In this document: in pieces, positions 19,412-26,957 of the stretch | Position numbering within the stretch: position 1 is the stretch's first letter | How the letters are laid out: the number at the start of each line of letters is the position of its first letter | DNA from: Vibrio sp. CAU 1672 | Lineage (GTDB): Bacteria > Pseudomonadota > Gammaproteobacteria > Enterobacterales > Vibrionaceae | Direction of reading: 5' to 3' | Assembly (NCBI RefSeq): GCF_029223195.1 | Contig: NZ_JARHUF010000002.1 | Location: forward strand, 1 to 64,000 | DNA: 64,000 nt | Position numbers and translations under genes: made by a program | The notes under the pieces: generated by a model | What the model was told of the DNA's origin: nothing | The model's input: only the letters and a program-made list of their open reading frames with translations | Database searches by the model: none

Positions 19412-19525
19412 TGACCCTTATTAAGCCGAGGGTCACCTAGCCAACTGACGTTGTTAGTGAATGCCAATTGTTCACACATACATACCGCCAACCACGCCTC
19501 TCTTGTGGTTGGCGTTTTCTTTTTT
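19412..19525 (+). ncRNA. qrr: Qrr quorum regulatory small RNA
   Basis: A roughly 114-base RNA. It begins with stem-loop 1 (TGACCCT, 19412-19418, pairs with AGGGTCA, 19429-19435), whose longer loop is the form found in Qrr2 to Qrr5 and not Qrr1. The conserved target-pairing core of Vibrio Qrr RNAs follows, with GCCAACTGACGTTGTTAGTG at 19440-19459. It ends in a 10-bp terminator stem (19486-19495 with 19505-19514) and a T run to 19525. Qrr RNAs work with Hfq downstream of phosphorylated LuxO at low cell density and control the luxR/hapR and aphA mRNAs. Its terminator overlaps the end of the convergent regulator gene by two bases. Which numbered copy it is cannot be told without a genome comparison. 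Confidence 0.93.
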
Positions 19526-21050
19526 AGTTCCCTGTATCTTCACATTTACTGTAGCAACTTGGCTGACGCGGACATACCGCACCACGCGAACAGATCAAGT
19601 GAGCCTGAGTCTGGATACCACGCTCAATCCAGTTGATGTTGAGTATTCTGGCTATGGTCGTCAGATCTTTTTTGATGTGTTGCGGGATCACGGTACTTCC
19701 CCCGGAAGAGACACATAACGATTTTAACTCTTCAGCGATAGCGAGGGCGTCTCCGCCCTGAGCCAGGATCGCTGGGTTGAGATCGATACCCGCACAAAGC
19801 ACGCGATTATTTCCTGCCGGATCAGTCACATTGATTGACTCACAGCAATAAATTCTGGGTTCATCAGCCACATTTAAAATGGAAATCTGTGCCGAGCTGG
19901 TGTCCATGGGCTGAGCCAAACGACGGAAAACGGCCCAGTGCTGGCAGGGATCATTCACTGTGCGCATGTTCCCCCAGGGCAGTGGGATGCCATTACCCCG
20001 ATACACCGCTTTTAACTTGCCCGGACCGTAGGCATCGAAGTAATGCCAATGAGGATAAGGTGATACAACCGTCATACGCCGCATGGCGACCGAAGGCGAA
20101 ACTCCGGCGCGGGTGTGCACATTGATCTCGTAACCGGAGCGATCCAGCAGTTGACGAAAAGGCACCTTAGGGCAGAGCAGGGCACCGGCGAAAAAGCTCG
20201 ATTCGAAGTCACGCCAGGCTTGTAAAATGTCTTGTGAATTGAGTTCGGAGTTGGCTATTGACGAGCTGGATTGTTCCCAGTTTTGTTGCTGGCCGATAGA
20301 CAACACGTTGGTCATCCCTTCACTGCTGTGCAGCACACGATGGCCGATATAAACCGCCAGGTCATACTTCAGACGAGTCGGGTAGTCGCGCATTCTTTTG
20401 TTGAGATAAATCGTGCCCGGAGGTTCCATGAAAGAGGTAATCAGCTGTTTGGCACTGACACCCAGTTCATCAATCACATCTTGAGGAGCCCGGTCAATCC
20501 AACGGATCTCCAGGCCCATGCTTTTAGCGATGTCAATTAAGTCTTCGACAGAGAGGTTGAGTCGTTTCAGGCCAACTTCTTCCGCCGCACGTTCCAAGTC
20601 TGGGAAATGGTTCTGATGGCTCTCTTGATGCGCACGGATCAACAAGTGGGCAAACTGCCGTCCGGTAATTCCCGTCTGGGAGAGCATTTCGGGAATGGCA
20701 ATCTGTAAGATTTCATTGGAAAACAAAAAACTGGGCTCGAGCGCCATGCCATTTATCCCGCCTCGGTTACCTTTATTGGGGGTGATGGCGTCCAGTTCTG
20801 GCTCATCATCGAGAAACCAAGCCGGATCTTTTTGGAACACTTCGGCAATCACTTCCAGCATGTCAATGCTGGGTACCCGTTTTCCCCGTTCGATCATGGA
20901 TAAGTAAGAAACGGACGGAGCGTATTCCGGATTGACCCTGATACAGCGGGCAGACAAATCTTCCATGGTTAAATGGTTATTTTTTCTTAGGTTACGGATC
21001 TTGGTACCTAGGAAATGCGATTGGCGGATAAGGCTTTTTGACACAGACAT
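19524..21050 (-). CDS. XRE-family regulator with DUF3612-type C-terminus
   Basis: A 508-residue regulator. Residues 12-80 form a helix-turn-helix of the XRE type (LGTKIRNLRKNNHLTMEDLSA then SYLSMIERGKRVPSIDMLEVI). The long remainder resembles the DUF3612 and short-chain acyl regulator architecture, with an IrrE/ImmA-like centre that lacks an obvious HExxH, and a cysteine-rich tail (CSRGAVCPRQPSC, about residues 489-501) that could bind metal. Relatives such as RamB and ScfR control acetate, glyoxylate or propionate genes. It is divergent from a protein resembling a malate synthase segment, and three direct repeats in the shared promoter are probable operators. Its own 3' end meets the qrr gene. 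Confidence 0.75.
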   Translation of the reverse strand: MSVSKSLIRQSHFLGTKIRNLRKNNHLTMEDLSARCIRVNPEYAPSVSYLSMIERGKRVPSIDMLEVIAEVFQKDPAWFLDDEPELDAITPNKGNRGGINGMALEPSFLFSNEILQIAIPEMLSQTGITGRQFAHLLIRAHQESHQNHFPDLERAAEEVGLKRLNLSVEDLIDIAKSMGLEIRWIDRAPQDVIDELGVSAKQLITSFMEPPGTIYLNKRMRDYPTRLKYDLAVYIGHRVLHSSEGMTNVLSIGQQQNWEQSSSSIANSELNSQDILQAWRDFESSFFAGALLCPKVPFRQLLDRSGYEINVHTRAGVSPSVAMRRMTVVSPYPHWHYFDAYGPGKLKAVYRGNGIPLPWGNMRTVNDPCQHWAVFRRLAQPMDTSSAQISILNVADEPRIYCCESINVTDPAGNNRVLCAGIDLNPAILAQGGDALAIAEELKSLCVSSGGSTVIPQHIKKDLTTIARILNINWIERGIQTQAHLICSRGAVCPRQPSCYSKCEDTGN

Positions 21051-21051
21051 T

Positions 21052-21089
21052 TTGTAAAATTCACATTGTAAAATTTTTGTTGTGAAATT
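21052..21089. promoter_or_regulatory. Three direct repeats, likely regulator operators
   Basis: TTGTAAAATT at 21052-21061 and 21066-21075 and TTGTGAAATT at 21080-21089. The starts are exactly 14 bases apart, and the array begins one base beyond the start codon of the XRE regulator, in the promoter region shared with the divergent gene. The position suggests autoregulation and control of the neighbour. The binding protein is inferred, not shown. Confidence 0.55.
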
Positions 21090-21217
21090 GTAGTTAAAAT
21101 TTCGCTAGTCTACATACTGAGCAGGCAAGGAAATTAACTACCCACTTCACAGAATTGTCTGAAACTTAAAATTAGGTTTTAAGTATTTGCTCTAGGGACA
21201 GGATTAAGTACGAGGAT

Positions 21218-21802
21218 ATGACGATGAATATGCTGAACTTCGATAAAAAAGACATCCAACAACAGACTCGCCCGTTTATCGCTGAAGCAGTATTTGCCGT
21301 CGAAGCGGTGAGTTCTGAACAGCAAAGTGAAAAACAATTGAAAGCTAAACAGTTGCTAGACCGCATGTTCCCATTGGAGGCAGGCTCGCATCAGGACGTA
21401 TCCAGTTATGTGATCGATTACCGCCACGTAATGGCGTATTTTAAAGACGGTTCACACAGCGGACTTAAGCGCCCTAAGCACTTCGTTGCTTATACTGGTG
21501 AAAAAGAGGATCCGCAGTCGATTCTGTTTAGAGACGATTCAGGCAATCACGTTGAAGTGATGTTTGGCTGCCATAAAGGCACCGGGTGCGTAGAACTGAT
21601 GGATATCGATGATATTCAGCTTGAGACGCGAACCACGTTCAGCCCAGAGTTAACCGGCTCTTCCCCAACCGCAATGCGCCATTGGATCAGTTTGATCAAA
21701 GGTGATCGCAAAGGTAAGCCGATGGCTTGCAGTGAAGATAAAGAATATACAGCTAAAAACGGTGACGATTACATTTTGAGTTATTGTTACAGCGTTGATT
21801 AA
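21218..21802 (+). CDS. Stand-alone protein resembling a malate synthase G internal domain
   Basis: A 194-residue soluble protein. The region from about residue 45 (LLDRMFPLEAGSHQDVSSYV, then DGSHSGLKRPKHFVAYTGE, ILFRDDSGNHVEV, ISLIKGD, DKEYTAKNGDDYIL) follows, in order, motifs I remember from malate synthase G between its N-terminal helices and the rest of the barrel (LD-x-PL-GSH-DV-Y, SGL-P-FVGY-G, VLLR-G-H-E, LMKGD, DR-YTA-DG). The catalytic arginine and aspartate of malate synthase are absent, so enzyme activity is unlikely. Starts are possible at 21218 or four codons later. The divergent XRE regulator belongs to a group linked to acetate metabolism, which supports a role there. Function unknown. 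Confidence 0.55.
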   Translation: MTMNMLNFDKKDIQQQTRPFIAEAVFAVEAVSSEQQSEKQLKAKQLLDRMFPLEAGSHQDVSSYVIDYRHVMAYFKDGSHSGLKRPKHFVAYTGEKEDPQSILFRDDSGNHVEVMFGCHKGTGCVELMDIDDIQLETRTTFSPELTGSSPTAMRHWISLIKGDRKGKPMACSEDKEYTAKNGDDYILSYCYSVD

Positions 21803-21837
21803 TTGCTAGCGGCTGTGAAATATACTCACATTACACT

Positions 21838-21863
21838 AAGCCCCGAGTTGTAGCCCGGGGCTT
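21838..21863 (+). terminator. Hairpin between convergent genes
   Basis: AAGCCCCG (21838-21845) pairs with CGGGGCTT (21856-21863), followed by GGTTGTTTTA. A probable terminator for the 194-residue gene. Confidence 0.65.
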
Positions 21864-21881
21864 GGTTGTTTTATGGGGACT

Positions 21882-22895
21882 TTATATTGGCATGACCCGG
21901 TTACGGCCAAGCTGCTTAGCATCGTACAGTTGTTTATCTGCCCTTTCGATTAAGGTTTCGATATTCTCACCAACCTGAAACTCTGCTACACCAAATGAAG
22001 CCGTGATGTTGTGTACCTGTTCCCCGGAACGTTTGTCGCGTACCCGCAACCTCTCGATCATTCGGCGTAGGCTATCGGCATATTGACGGGCGATGCGTAG
22101 TGATTTGTTCGGAACAATTAACGCAAACTCTTCGCCGCCAAACCGGTACGCGCTGATACCGTCACGACAGCTCTGTTGCAGCTTCTTAGCGATTGCCCGG
22201 ATCACCGAATCACCAAACAGGTGGCCGTATTCGTCGTTGAACCTTTTGAAGTAATCGATGTCGAGCAGAATCAGGCTCAATGCCTGATTGCTATTCACCA
22301 GAATGCTCAGATCACTGTCGAAGGCGCGGCGGTTGTATAGATTGGACAGGCCATCAAACAGTGCGTCTTTTTGTACATCGGCCAGTTGTTGTTTGAGCCG
22401 GGAGATTTCTTCACTGGCGTTGGTCAACTGATTATTGAGGAACCGGGTTGAATGGCGGATTTCACGTGACTCTGACACGAGCTGGCGGATGACACTCATG
22501 ACTTCTTCAATATTTAAACTGCTGTCTTGTACTTTTTCCAGCTTATTAAAGCTCTTATCTATCTGCGCAGAAAACGTTGAGGTGTCAGTTAAGGTGTCAT
22601 TCATCGAGCTGGCGACTTCAGTCAATAAAACTTCCACATTATTTCTCAGCTCTTCCAGACTGGTTTCCGCTTTGGTCGCGACATAACTGGTGTAAAGTTT
22701 TTTATTGGTCGCCGGAGGGCAAATACCATAGTTGTCGAGAATGGTATCCAGCTCCTCGTTTAGCTCGGGGATGGTTTTATCGACGTAGGTGTACCAGAGG
22801 GCATAGTTGGCAGGTGTGGCCGCTACGTAATTTTTTATCATCAGTGGCACCGCTTTTTTTAAATTGGCGGTGGATTTTTTAAACTCGTCAGTCAT
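21882..22895 (-). CDS. Soluble diguanylate cyclase (GGEEF)
   Basis: A 337-residue cytoplasmic protein without membrane segments. An N-terminal helical region (about residues 1-165, partly coiled-coil near the end) precedes a GGDEF domain (about 175-335) with an intact active site (RFGGEEFALIVP) and LLDIDYFKRFND for metal and guanine. The inhibitory site reads RDGI instead of RxxD, so feedback is probably absent. The N-terminal half (NYVAATPANYALWYTYV) is typical of a group of Vibrio and Pseudomonas cyclases of unknown input. It is one of three cyclases within 14 kb. Confidence 0.9.
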   Translation of the reverse strand: MTDEFKKSTANLKKAVPLMIKNYVAATPANYALWYTYVDKTIPELNEELDTILDNYGICPPATNKKLYTSYVATKAETSLEELRNNVEVLLTEVASSMNDTLTDTSTFSAQIDKSFNKLEKVQDSSLNIEEVMSVIRQLVSESREIRHSTRFLNNQLTNASEEISRLKQQLADVQKDALFDGLSNLYNRRAFDSDLSILVNSNQALSLILLDIDYFKRFNDEYGHLFGDSVIRAIAKKLQQSCRDGISAYRFGGEEFALIVPNKSLRIARQYADSLRRMIERLRVRDKRSGEQVHNITASFGVAEFQVGENIETLIERADKQLYDAKQLGRNRVMPI

Positions 22896-23179
22896 TTTTG
22901 TTGTTGCTAGCTAACTGTTGTAGCGGTTAGATTAACGGATATCACGATACAGCGCTCTAACTTTTGTCACTAATATCAGATAAATATGAAAATAGATGTC
23001 TAATTAATCGGCTTCATTAAAGTTTTTAGCTTGTAATGATCTTAAAGTACATAAGTTGATAATAATGTTATTAGTGCGGTCTGTGCTTTGATTTACGATA
23101 TATTTTGTTCATTATCTGATCGCATGGAGACTGGTCGCGTACGAAGGGTACTGAGAACGCAACAGGGACTCCTTTGACG

Positions 23180-24544
23180 ATGAAAGTCGGCCTTTTCTGG
23201 TTTAGCCAGGATCTGAGACTGTATGACCAGCCATTATTACACCAAGCCGCACAGCAAGTAGATTCTCTCATTTGCCTGTATTGTCTGCCATCTGTGTCTG
23301 CCTATCTTAATCATTTTGCCCAAGTCGCCGGGGTAGGGCAGGCGAAGCGACGGTTTTTGGTACAGTCGGTCAGAGATTTGGACTCTGCGCTGCATCAGCA
23401 CGGCCACAGGCTGGTAACAACCGATTTGCAACCCTACCTTGCCTTGTATCGGCTGATTTCCCGGCATCACGTTACCCACCTCTACAGCGCCGCCTTTCCG
23501 GGCACGGACGAACAACAGGTCGTCAGTCAGATCGGCCAAATTTTTCCGCATCTGCAGGTTTGTCAACACGAGCATACGGCGTTATTTGAACAGCAGCAGT
23601 TACCGTTTGCATTGGATCAGTTACCCGTTACCTTCAGTCAGTTCCGGCGACGTGTCGAAGATATTGAGATCACGCAGCCAGTTGCGGAGGTTACTTCGCT
23701 TCCAGCCCCTGTTGAAGTCGAAACAAGGCCCGGCGGCTGTGGTGATTCACTTTGGGCCGGAGACAATGGCAGTCAAGAAAGCAACTCAGCGTGCGGTTTT
23801 ACCGGTGGTGAAAAAGCGGGCCTGAGACACGCGCGGGCTTACTTTTCTTCTCCCCGGCCCGCTGACTACAAGCAGACCCGCAATGCGCTGGATGGCTGGG
23901 AGCTATCGACCAAGTTTTCGCCCTGGCTGGCACACGGCTGTTTGTCACCGCGCACATTGGTGGCGATGCTGAAGGATTATGAACGGGTGAATGGCAGCAA
24001 TGAATCTACCTACTGGATCTTTTTTGAGTTGCTGTGGCGGGAATATTTTTACTGGTATGCCCGCCGATACCGGCAGCGGTTGTTCTGTTTCAGCGGTATT
24101 AATGGCAAAGCGCCATTGGCCTCCTTCTACCCGCAGCGCTTTGCCCTATGGAAAAACGGCCAGACCCCTTATCCGCTGGTGAACGCCTGCATGCATCAAC
24201 TGCGGGCGACAGGTTATATGTCTAACCGGGGGCGCCAACTGGTCGCCAGTTGCCTTATCCATGAGCTTGGGCTTGACTGGCGTTTTGGTGCGGCGTATTT
24301 CGAAACCCAGTTAATTGACTACGATGTCGCTTCAAACTGGGGAAACTGGCAGTATCTGGCAGGGGTTGGTGCCGACCCGCGTGGTTCCCGGCAATTTGAT
24401 TTGGACAAGCAGACCCATACTTATGACCCAAACCATCACTTTATCGACAAGTGGCAAGGGGAGTGTCCCACCGCCAGCCTGGACAGTGTCGATATGGTGG
24501 ACTGGCCCATTATGCACACGCCACAAACGGGAGATACGCCGTGA
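23180..24544 (+). CDS. CRY-DASH cryptochrome/photolyase
   Basis: A 454-residue flavoprotein of the cryptochrome-DASH group. These repair cyclobutane pyrimidine dimers in single-stranded DNA and may also signal. The N-terminal antenna domain starts GLFWFSQDLRLYDQPLL and the C-terminal FAD domain shows STKFSPWLAHGCLSPR, WREYFYWY and the DASH-typical GYMSNRGRQLVASCLIHELG with DVASNWGNWQYLAGVGADPRG. I use the ATG at 23180; a TTG two codons upstream is closer to the AGGGA ribosome-binding site. Its stop codon overlaps the next start by one base, so translation is coupled. No light-dependent regulator such as LitR/CarH adjoins. Confidence 0.92.
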   Translation: MKVGLFWFSQDLRLYDQPLLHQAAQQVDSLICLYCLPSVSAYLNHFAQVAGVGQAKRRFLVQSVRDLDSALHQHGHRLVTTDLQPYLALYRLISRHHVTHLYSAAFPGTDEQQVVSQIGQIFPHLQVCQHEHTALFEQQQLPFALDQLPVTFSQFRRRVEDIEITQPVAEVTSLPAPVEVETRPGGCGDSLWAGDNGSQESNSACGFTGGEKAGLRHARAYFSSPRPADYKQTRNALDGWELSTKFSPWLAHGCLSPRTLVAMLKDYERVNGSNESTYWIFFELLWREYFYWYARRYRQRLFCFSGINGKAPLASFYPQRFALWKNGQTPYPLVNACMHQLRATGYMSNRGRQLVASCLIHELGLDWRFGAAYFETQLIDYDVASNWGNWQYLAGVGADPRGSRQFDLDKQTHTYDPNHHFIDKWQGECPTASLDSVDMVDWPIMHTPQTGDTP

Positions 24545-26088
24545 TGAGATTTGACACCGTACGCCTGATCCTGGGGGATCAGCTCAATAGCCAGCACTCT
24601 TGGTTTCAGCAGGTTGACGATAGGGTTCTGTATCTGATTGCGGAGCTAAAGCAGGAAAGTACTTACGTTGACCACCACATTCAAAAGGTGTGTGCGTTTT
24701 TTTCTGCGATGGCGCAGTTTGCGCAGGAGCGGCAGGCTGAGGGGCATAAGGTGCTGCACTTAACGCTGGATGAAACCCAGGTTTTTGCCACCCTCGAACA
24801 GGTCATACAGCACTATGTCCGCGAAGTCAGCGCGAGCAAATTTGAATACCAACGGCCGGATGAATATCGGTTGTTGGCGCAGTTGGCAAACCTCAGGATC
24901 AACGATGTGGTGGTTGGTTGTGTGGATACGCAGCACTTCCTCCTGCCGTTTGATGAGCTGGAGCAACACTTTCCGGCGGGAAAGCACGTCATGATGGAAC
25001 ACTTTTACCGCCGCATGCGGAAGCGGTTTGACATCTTAATGCATGAGGGTAAGCCTCTGGGTGGTAAATGGAACTATGACGCTGACAACCGCAATAAACT
25101 CAAGCCCAAGGATATTGAGCAACTTCCCCAACCATTGATGTTCAGTGTTAACGTAAGCAACGTTTGTGAGCGCCTGAAGCGTCACGATATTCGCACCATC
25201 GGCCACCTGGAGGGAGAGCTACTGTGGCCGATAAACCGCAGCCAGAGTCTCAGCCTGCTGGCACACTTCTGCCAGGTCTGTTTACCACGCTTTGGCCGTT
25301 TTCAGGATGCCATGACCGGGCAACATGACGCGCAGTGGAGCCTTTATCACAGCCGATTATCATTTTCGCTGAACAGCAAGTTACTTCACCCGGCGGAGGT
25401 GATTGATGCGGCGCTTACGGCGTTTCGCGCCAACCCTGACATCGACATGGCACAGGTGGAAGGTTTCATTCGCCAGATATTAGGCTGGCGCGAGTATATC
25501 CGCGGGGTTTACTGGGCCAACATGCCCCGTTACGCCCAACTCAATACATTGGAGGCCGGGCGTAAGCTACCGGATTTTTTCTGGAATGGTAAAACCCGAA
25601 TGGCCTGCATGCACCATGCTATAAGCCAGTCACTGGATTACGCTTATGCCCACCATATTCAGCGCCTGATGGTTACAGGCAATTTCTGCCTGCTGACTGA
25701 GGTCGACCCTGATCAGGTAGAAGCGTGGTACCTCGGCGTTTATATTGATGCAATAGAGTGGGTGGAAATGCCCAATACGCGCGGTATGGCGCTGTTCGCC
25801 GACGGCGGTATTGTTGGTACCAAACCTTACGCTGCCAGCGGCGCTTATATCAATAAAATGAGTGATTACTGCAAACAATGTCATTATGACCACAAAGCTC
25901 GCAGCGGAAAGGGCTCATGTCCGTTTAACAGTTTATATTGGCGTTTTATGGATAAGCATGCCAGGCGACTCGCGCTTAATCCGCGGGTCAGGATGTTGTA
26001 TCGCACCTGGGATAACCTGGAAGCCGCGCAGCGCGATGCCGTCCTTAAGACTGCCGACGAATACCTCGGTACACTGGAGACATTGTAA
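24544..26088 (+). CDS. Iron-sulfur (6-4) photolyase-related protein
   Basis: A 514-residue member of the prokaryotic (6-4) photolyase group (FeS-BCP, COG3046 type), which repairs (6-4) photoproducts with FAD, a lumazine-like antenna and a [4Fe-4S] cluster. The N-terminus (LILGDQLNSQHSWF) is characteristic. The cluster cysteines appear as one in RMACMHHAI and three in DYCKQCHYDHKARSGKGSCP near the C-terminus, in the spacing of Agrobacterium PhrB. The start is the ATG overlapping the upstream TGA; a longer open frame from 24451 runs inside the CRY-DASH gene and is not used. Its stop overlaps the next gene's start. Confidence 0.92.
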   Translation: MRFDTVRLILGDQLNSQHSWFQQVDDRVLYLIAELKQESTYVDHHIQKVCAFFSAMAQFAQERQAEGHKVLHLTLDETQVFATLEQVIQHYVREVSASKFEYQRPDEYRLLAQLANLRINDVVVGCVDTQHFLLPFDELEQHFPAGKHVMMEHFYRRMRKRFDILMHEGKPLGGKWNYDADNRNKLKPKDIEQLPQPLMFSVNVSNVCERLKRHDIRTIGHLEGELLWPINRSQSLSLLAHFCQVCLPRFGRFQDAMTGQHDAQWSLYHSRLSFSLNSKLLHPAEVIDAALTAFRANPDIDMAQVEGFIRQILGWREYIRGVYWANMPRYAQLNTLEAGRKLPDFFWNGKTRMACMHHAISQSLDYAYAHHIQRLMVTGNFCLLTEVDPDQVEAWYLGVYIDAIEWVEMPNTRGMALFADGGIVGTKPYAASGAYINKMSDYCKQCHYDHKARSGKGSCPFNSLYWRFMDKHARRLALNPRVRMLYRTWDNLEAAQRDAVLKTADEYLGTLETL

Positions 26089-26795
26089 TGCGTATTCTGA
26101 TCATCGGGGGTAACGGCGGGATTGGTTCTGCCATGTTACAAGAGGTGGTGACGCGTTTTCCCGCAGCGCATGTCGATGTGACTTATCGCCGTACGCGGCC
26201 GGACTGGTGCCATCCGCAGGTTGTGTGGCACCAGGTCGATGTCAGTGACGAGCAGGAGGTCAAAGCGTTCAGTGGTTCAACAGCGGATCCTGACTGGTTA
26301 ATCAACTGTGTCGGGCTGCTGCATACCCCGGCCAAAGGACCTGAGAAGAGCCTCGATGCGCTAGACAGCCGATTTTTTCTGCACAATATCAGCGTAAATA
26401 CTGTACCGACATTGCTGCTGGCTAAATACTTCACCCCTAAGCTCAAGCGTCGTCAGGCACCGAAATTTGCCACGATTTCCGCAAAAGTAGGCAGTATCTC
26501 CGACAATCACCTCGGAGGATGGTATAGCTACCGCGCTTCAAAAGCGGCACTTAACATGCTGCTCAAAACCATGGCAATCGAATGGCAGCGCCGGGTAAAA
26601 CAGGGCGTGGTACTGGCCCTGCATCCCGGTACTACCGACACGGCTTTATCGGCACCGTTTCACGCGAGTGTTCCTCCCGGAAAACTGTTTGCCTCTGCGG
26701 ACGTGGCGCGTAATCTGGTTGGTTTGATTGCCCGCGCAACCCCGCAAGACAGCGGGGCTTTCTGGGCTTATGACGGAGAGTTGCTCCCGTGGTGA
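26088..26795 (+). CDS. Short-chain dehydrogenase in the photolyase operon
   Basis: A 235-residue SDR-family oxidoreductase. The nucleotide-binding motif is GGNGGIG (residues 7-13) and the catalytic tyrosine and lysine are in YSYRASK (about residues 145-151), with a serine in TISAKVGS. It resembles CsgA/C-factor-like SDRs. The ATG overlaps the upstream TAA, making three genes with one-base overlaps and one transcript. In proteobacteria an SDR is often found beside photolyase genes, but its substrate is not known. The C-terminus (FWAYDGELLPW) is typical. Confidence 0.88.
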   Translation: MRILIIGGNGGIGSAMLQEVVTRFPAAHVDVTYRRTRPDWCHPQVVWHQVDVSDEQEVKAFSGSTADPDWLINCVGLLHTPAKGPEKSLDALDSRFFLHNISVNTVPTLLLAKYFTPKLKRRQAPKFATISAKVGSISDNHLGGWYSYRASKAALNMLLKTMAIEWQRRVKQGVVLALHPGTTDTALSAPFHASVPPGKLFASADVARNLVGLIARATPQDSGAFWAYDGELLPW

Positions 26796-26797
26796 AT

Positions 26798-26947
26798 TCA
26801 GTGCTTCTGCCTGTTTTTGCCACGCCGGCAGCGCTGAGAACAAAAGACGATGTGCTCCCAGTTGTTCTTCCATTTCTTGCGCCAGGAAAACGGCCGTCGG
26901 CATACCGGGCAGGTTTTAACGGCAAGCTGTGTTTTGAACCCCTTCAT
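26798..26947 (-). CDS. DUF2256 zinc-ribbon-like small protein
   Basis: A 49-residue basic protein that starts [16 protein letters not shown] and continues [22 protein letters not shown]. The two cysteine pairs (CPVC at 13-16 and CSQRC at 36-40) and the FSWRKKW centre match DUF2256, a small family that usually sits next to cryptochrome and photolyase genes. It ends three bases past the SDR stop on the other strand and begins ten bases after the msrAB stop on its own strand, so it may be translated from the msrAB message. No clear ribosome-binding site is visible. It is probably a metal-binding accessory protein; function unknown. Confidence 0.85.
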   Translation of the reverse strand: MKGFKTQLAVKTCPVCRRPFSWRKKWKNNWEHIVFCSQRCRRGKNRQKH

Positions 26948-26957
26948 CGCGTGTTCG

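Noticed and set aside
19451..19718. Two overlapping open frames across the qrr gene
   Set aside because: They run through the Qrr core and terminator and into the antisense of the XRE regulator; there is no ribosome-binding site.
24451..24543. Extended start of the FeS photolyase gene inside CRY-DASH
   Set aside because: The family start LILGDQLNSQHSWF is reached from the ATG at 24544, which overlaps the upstream stop as a typical coupled start.
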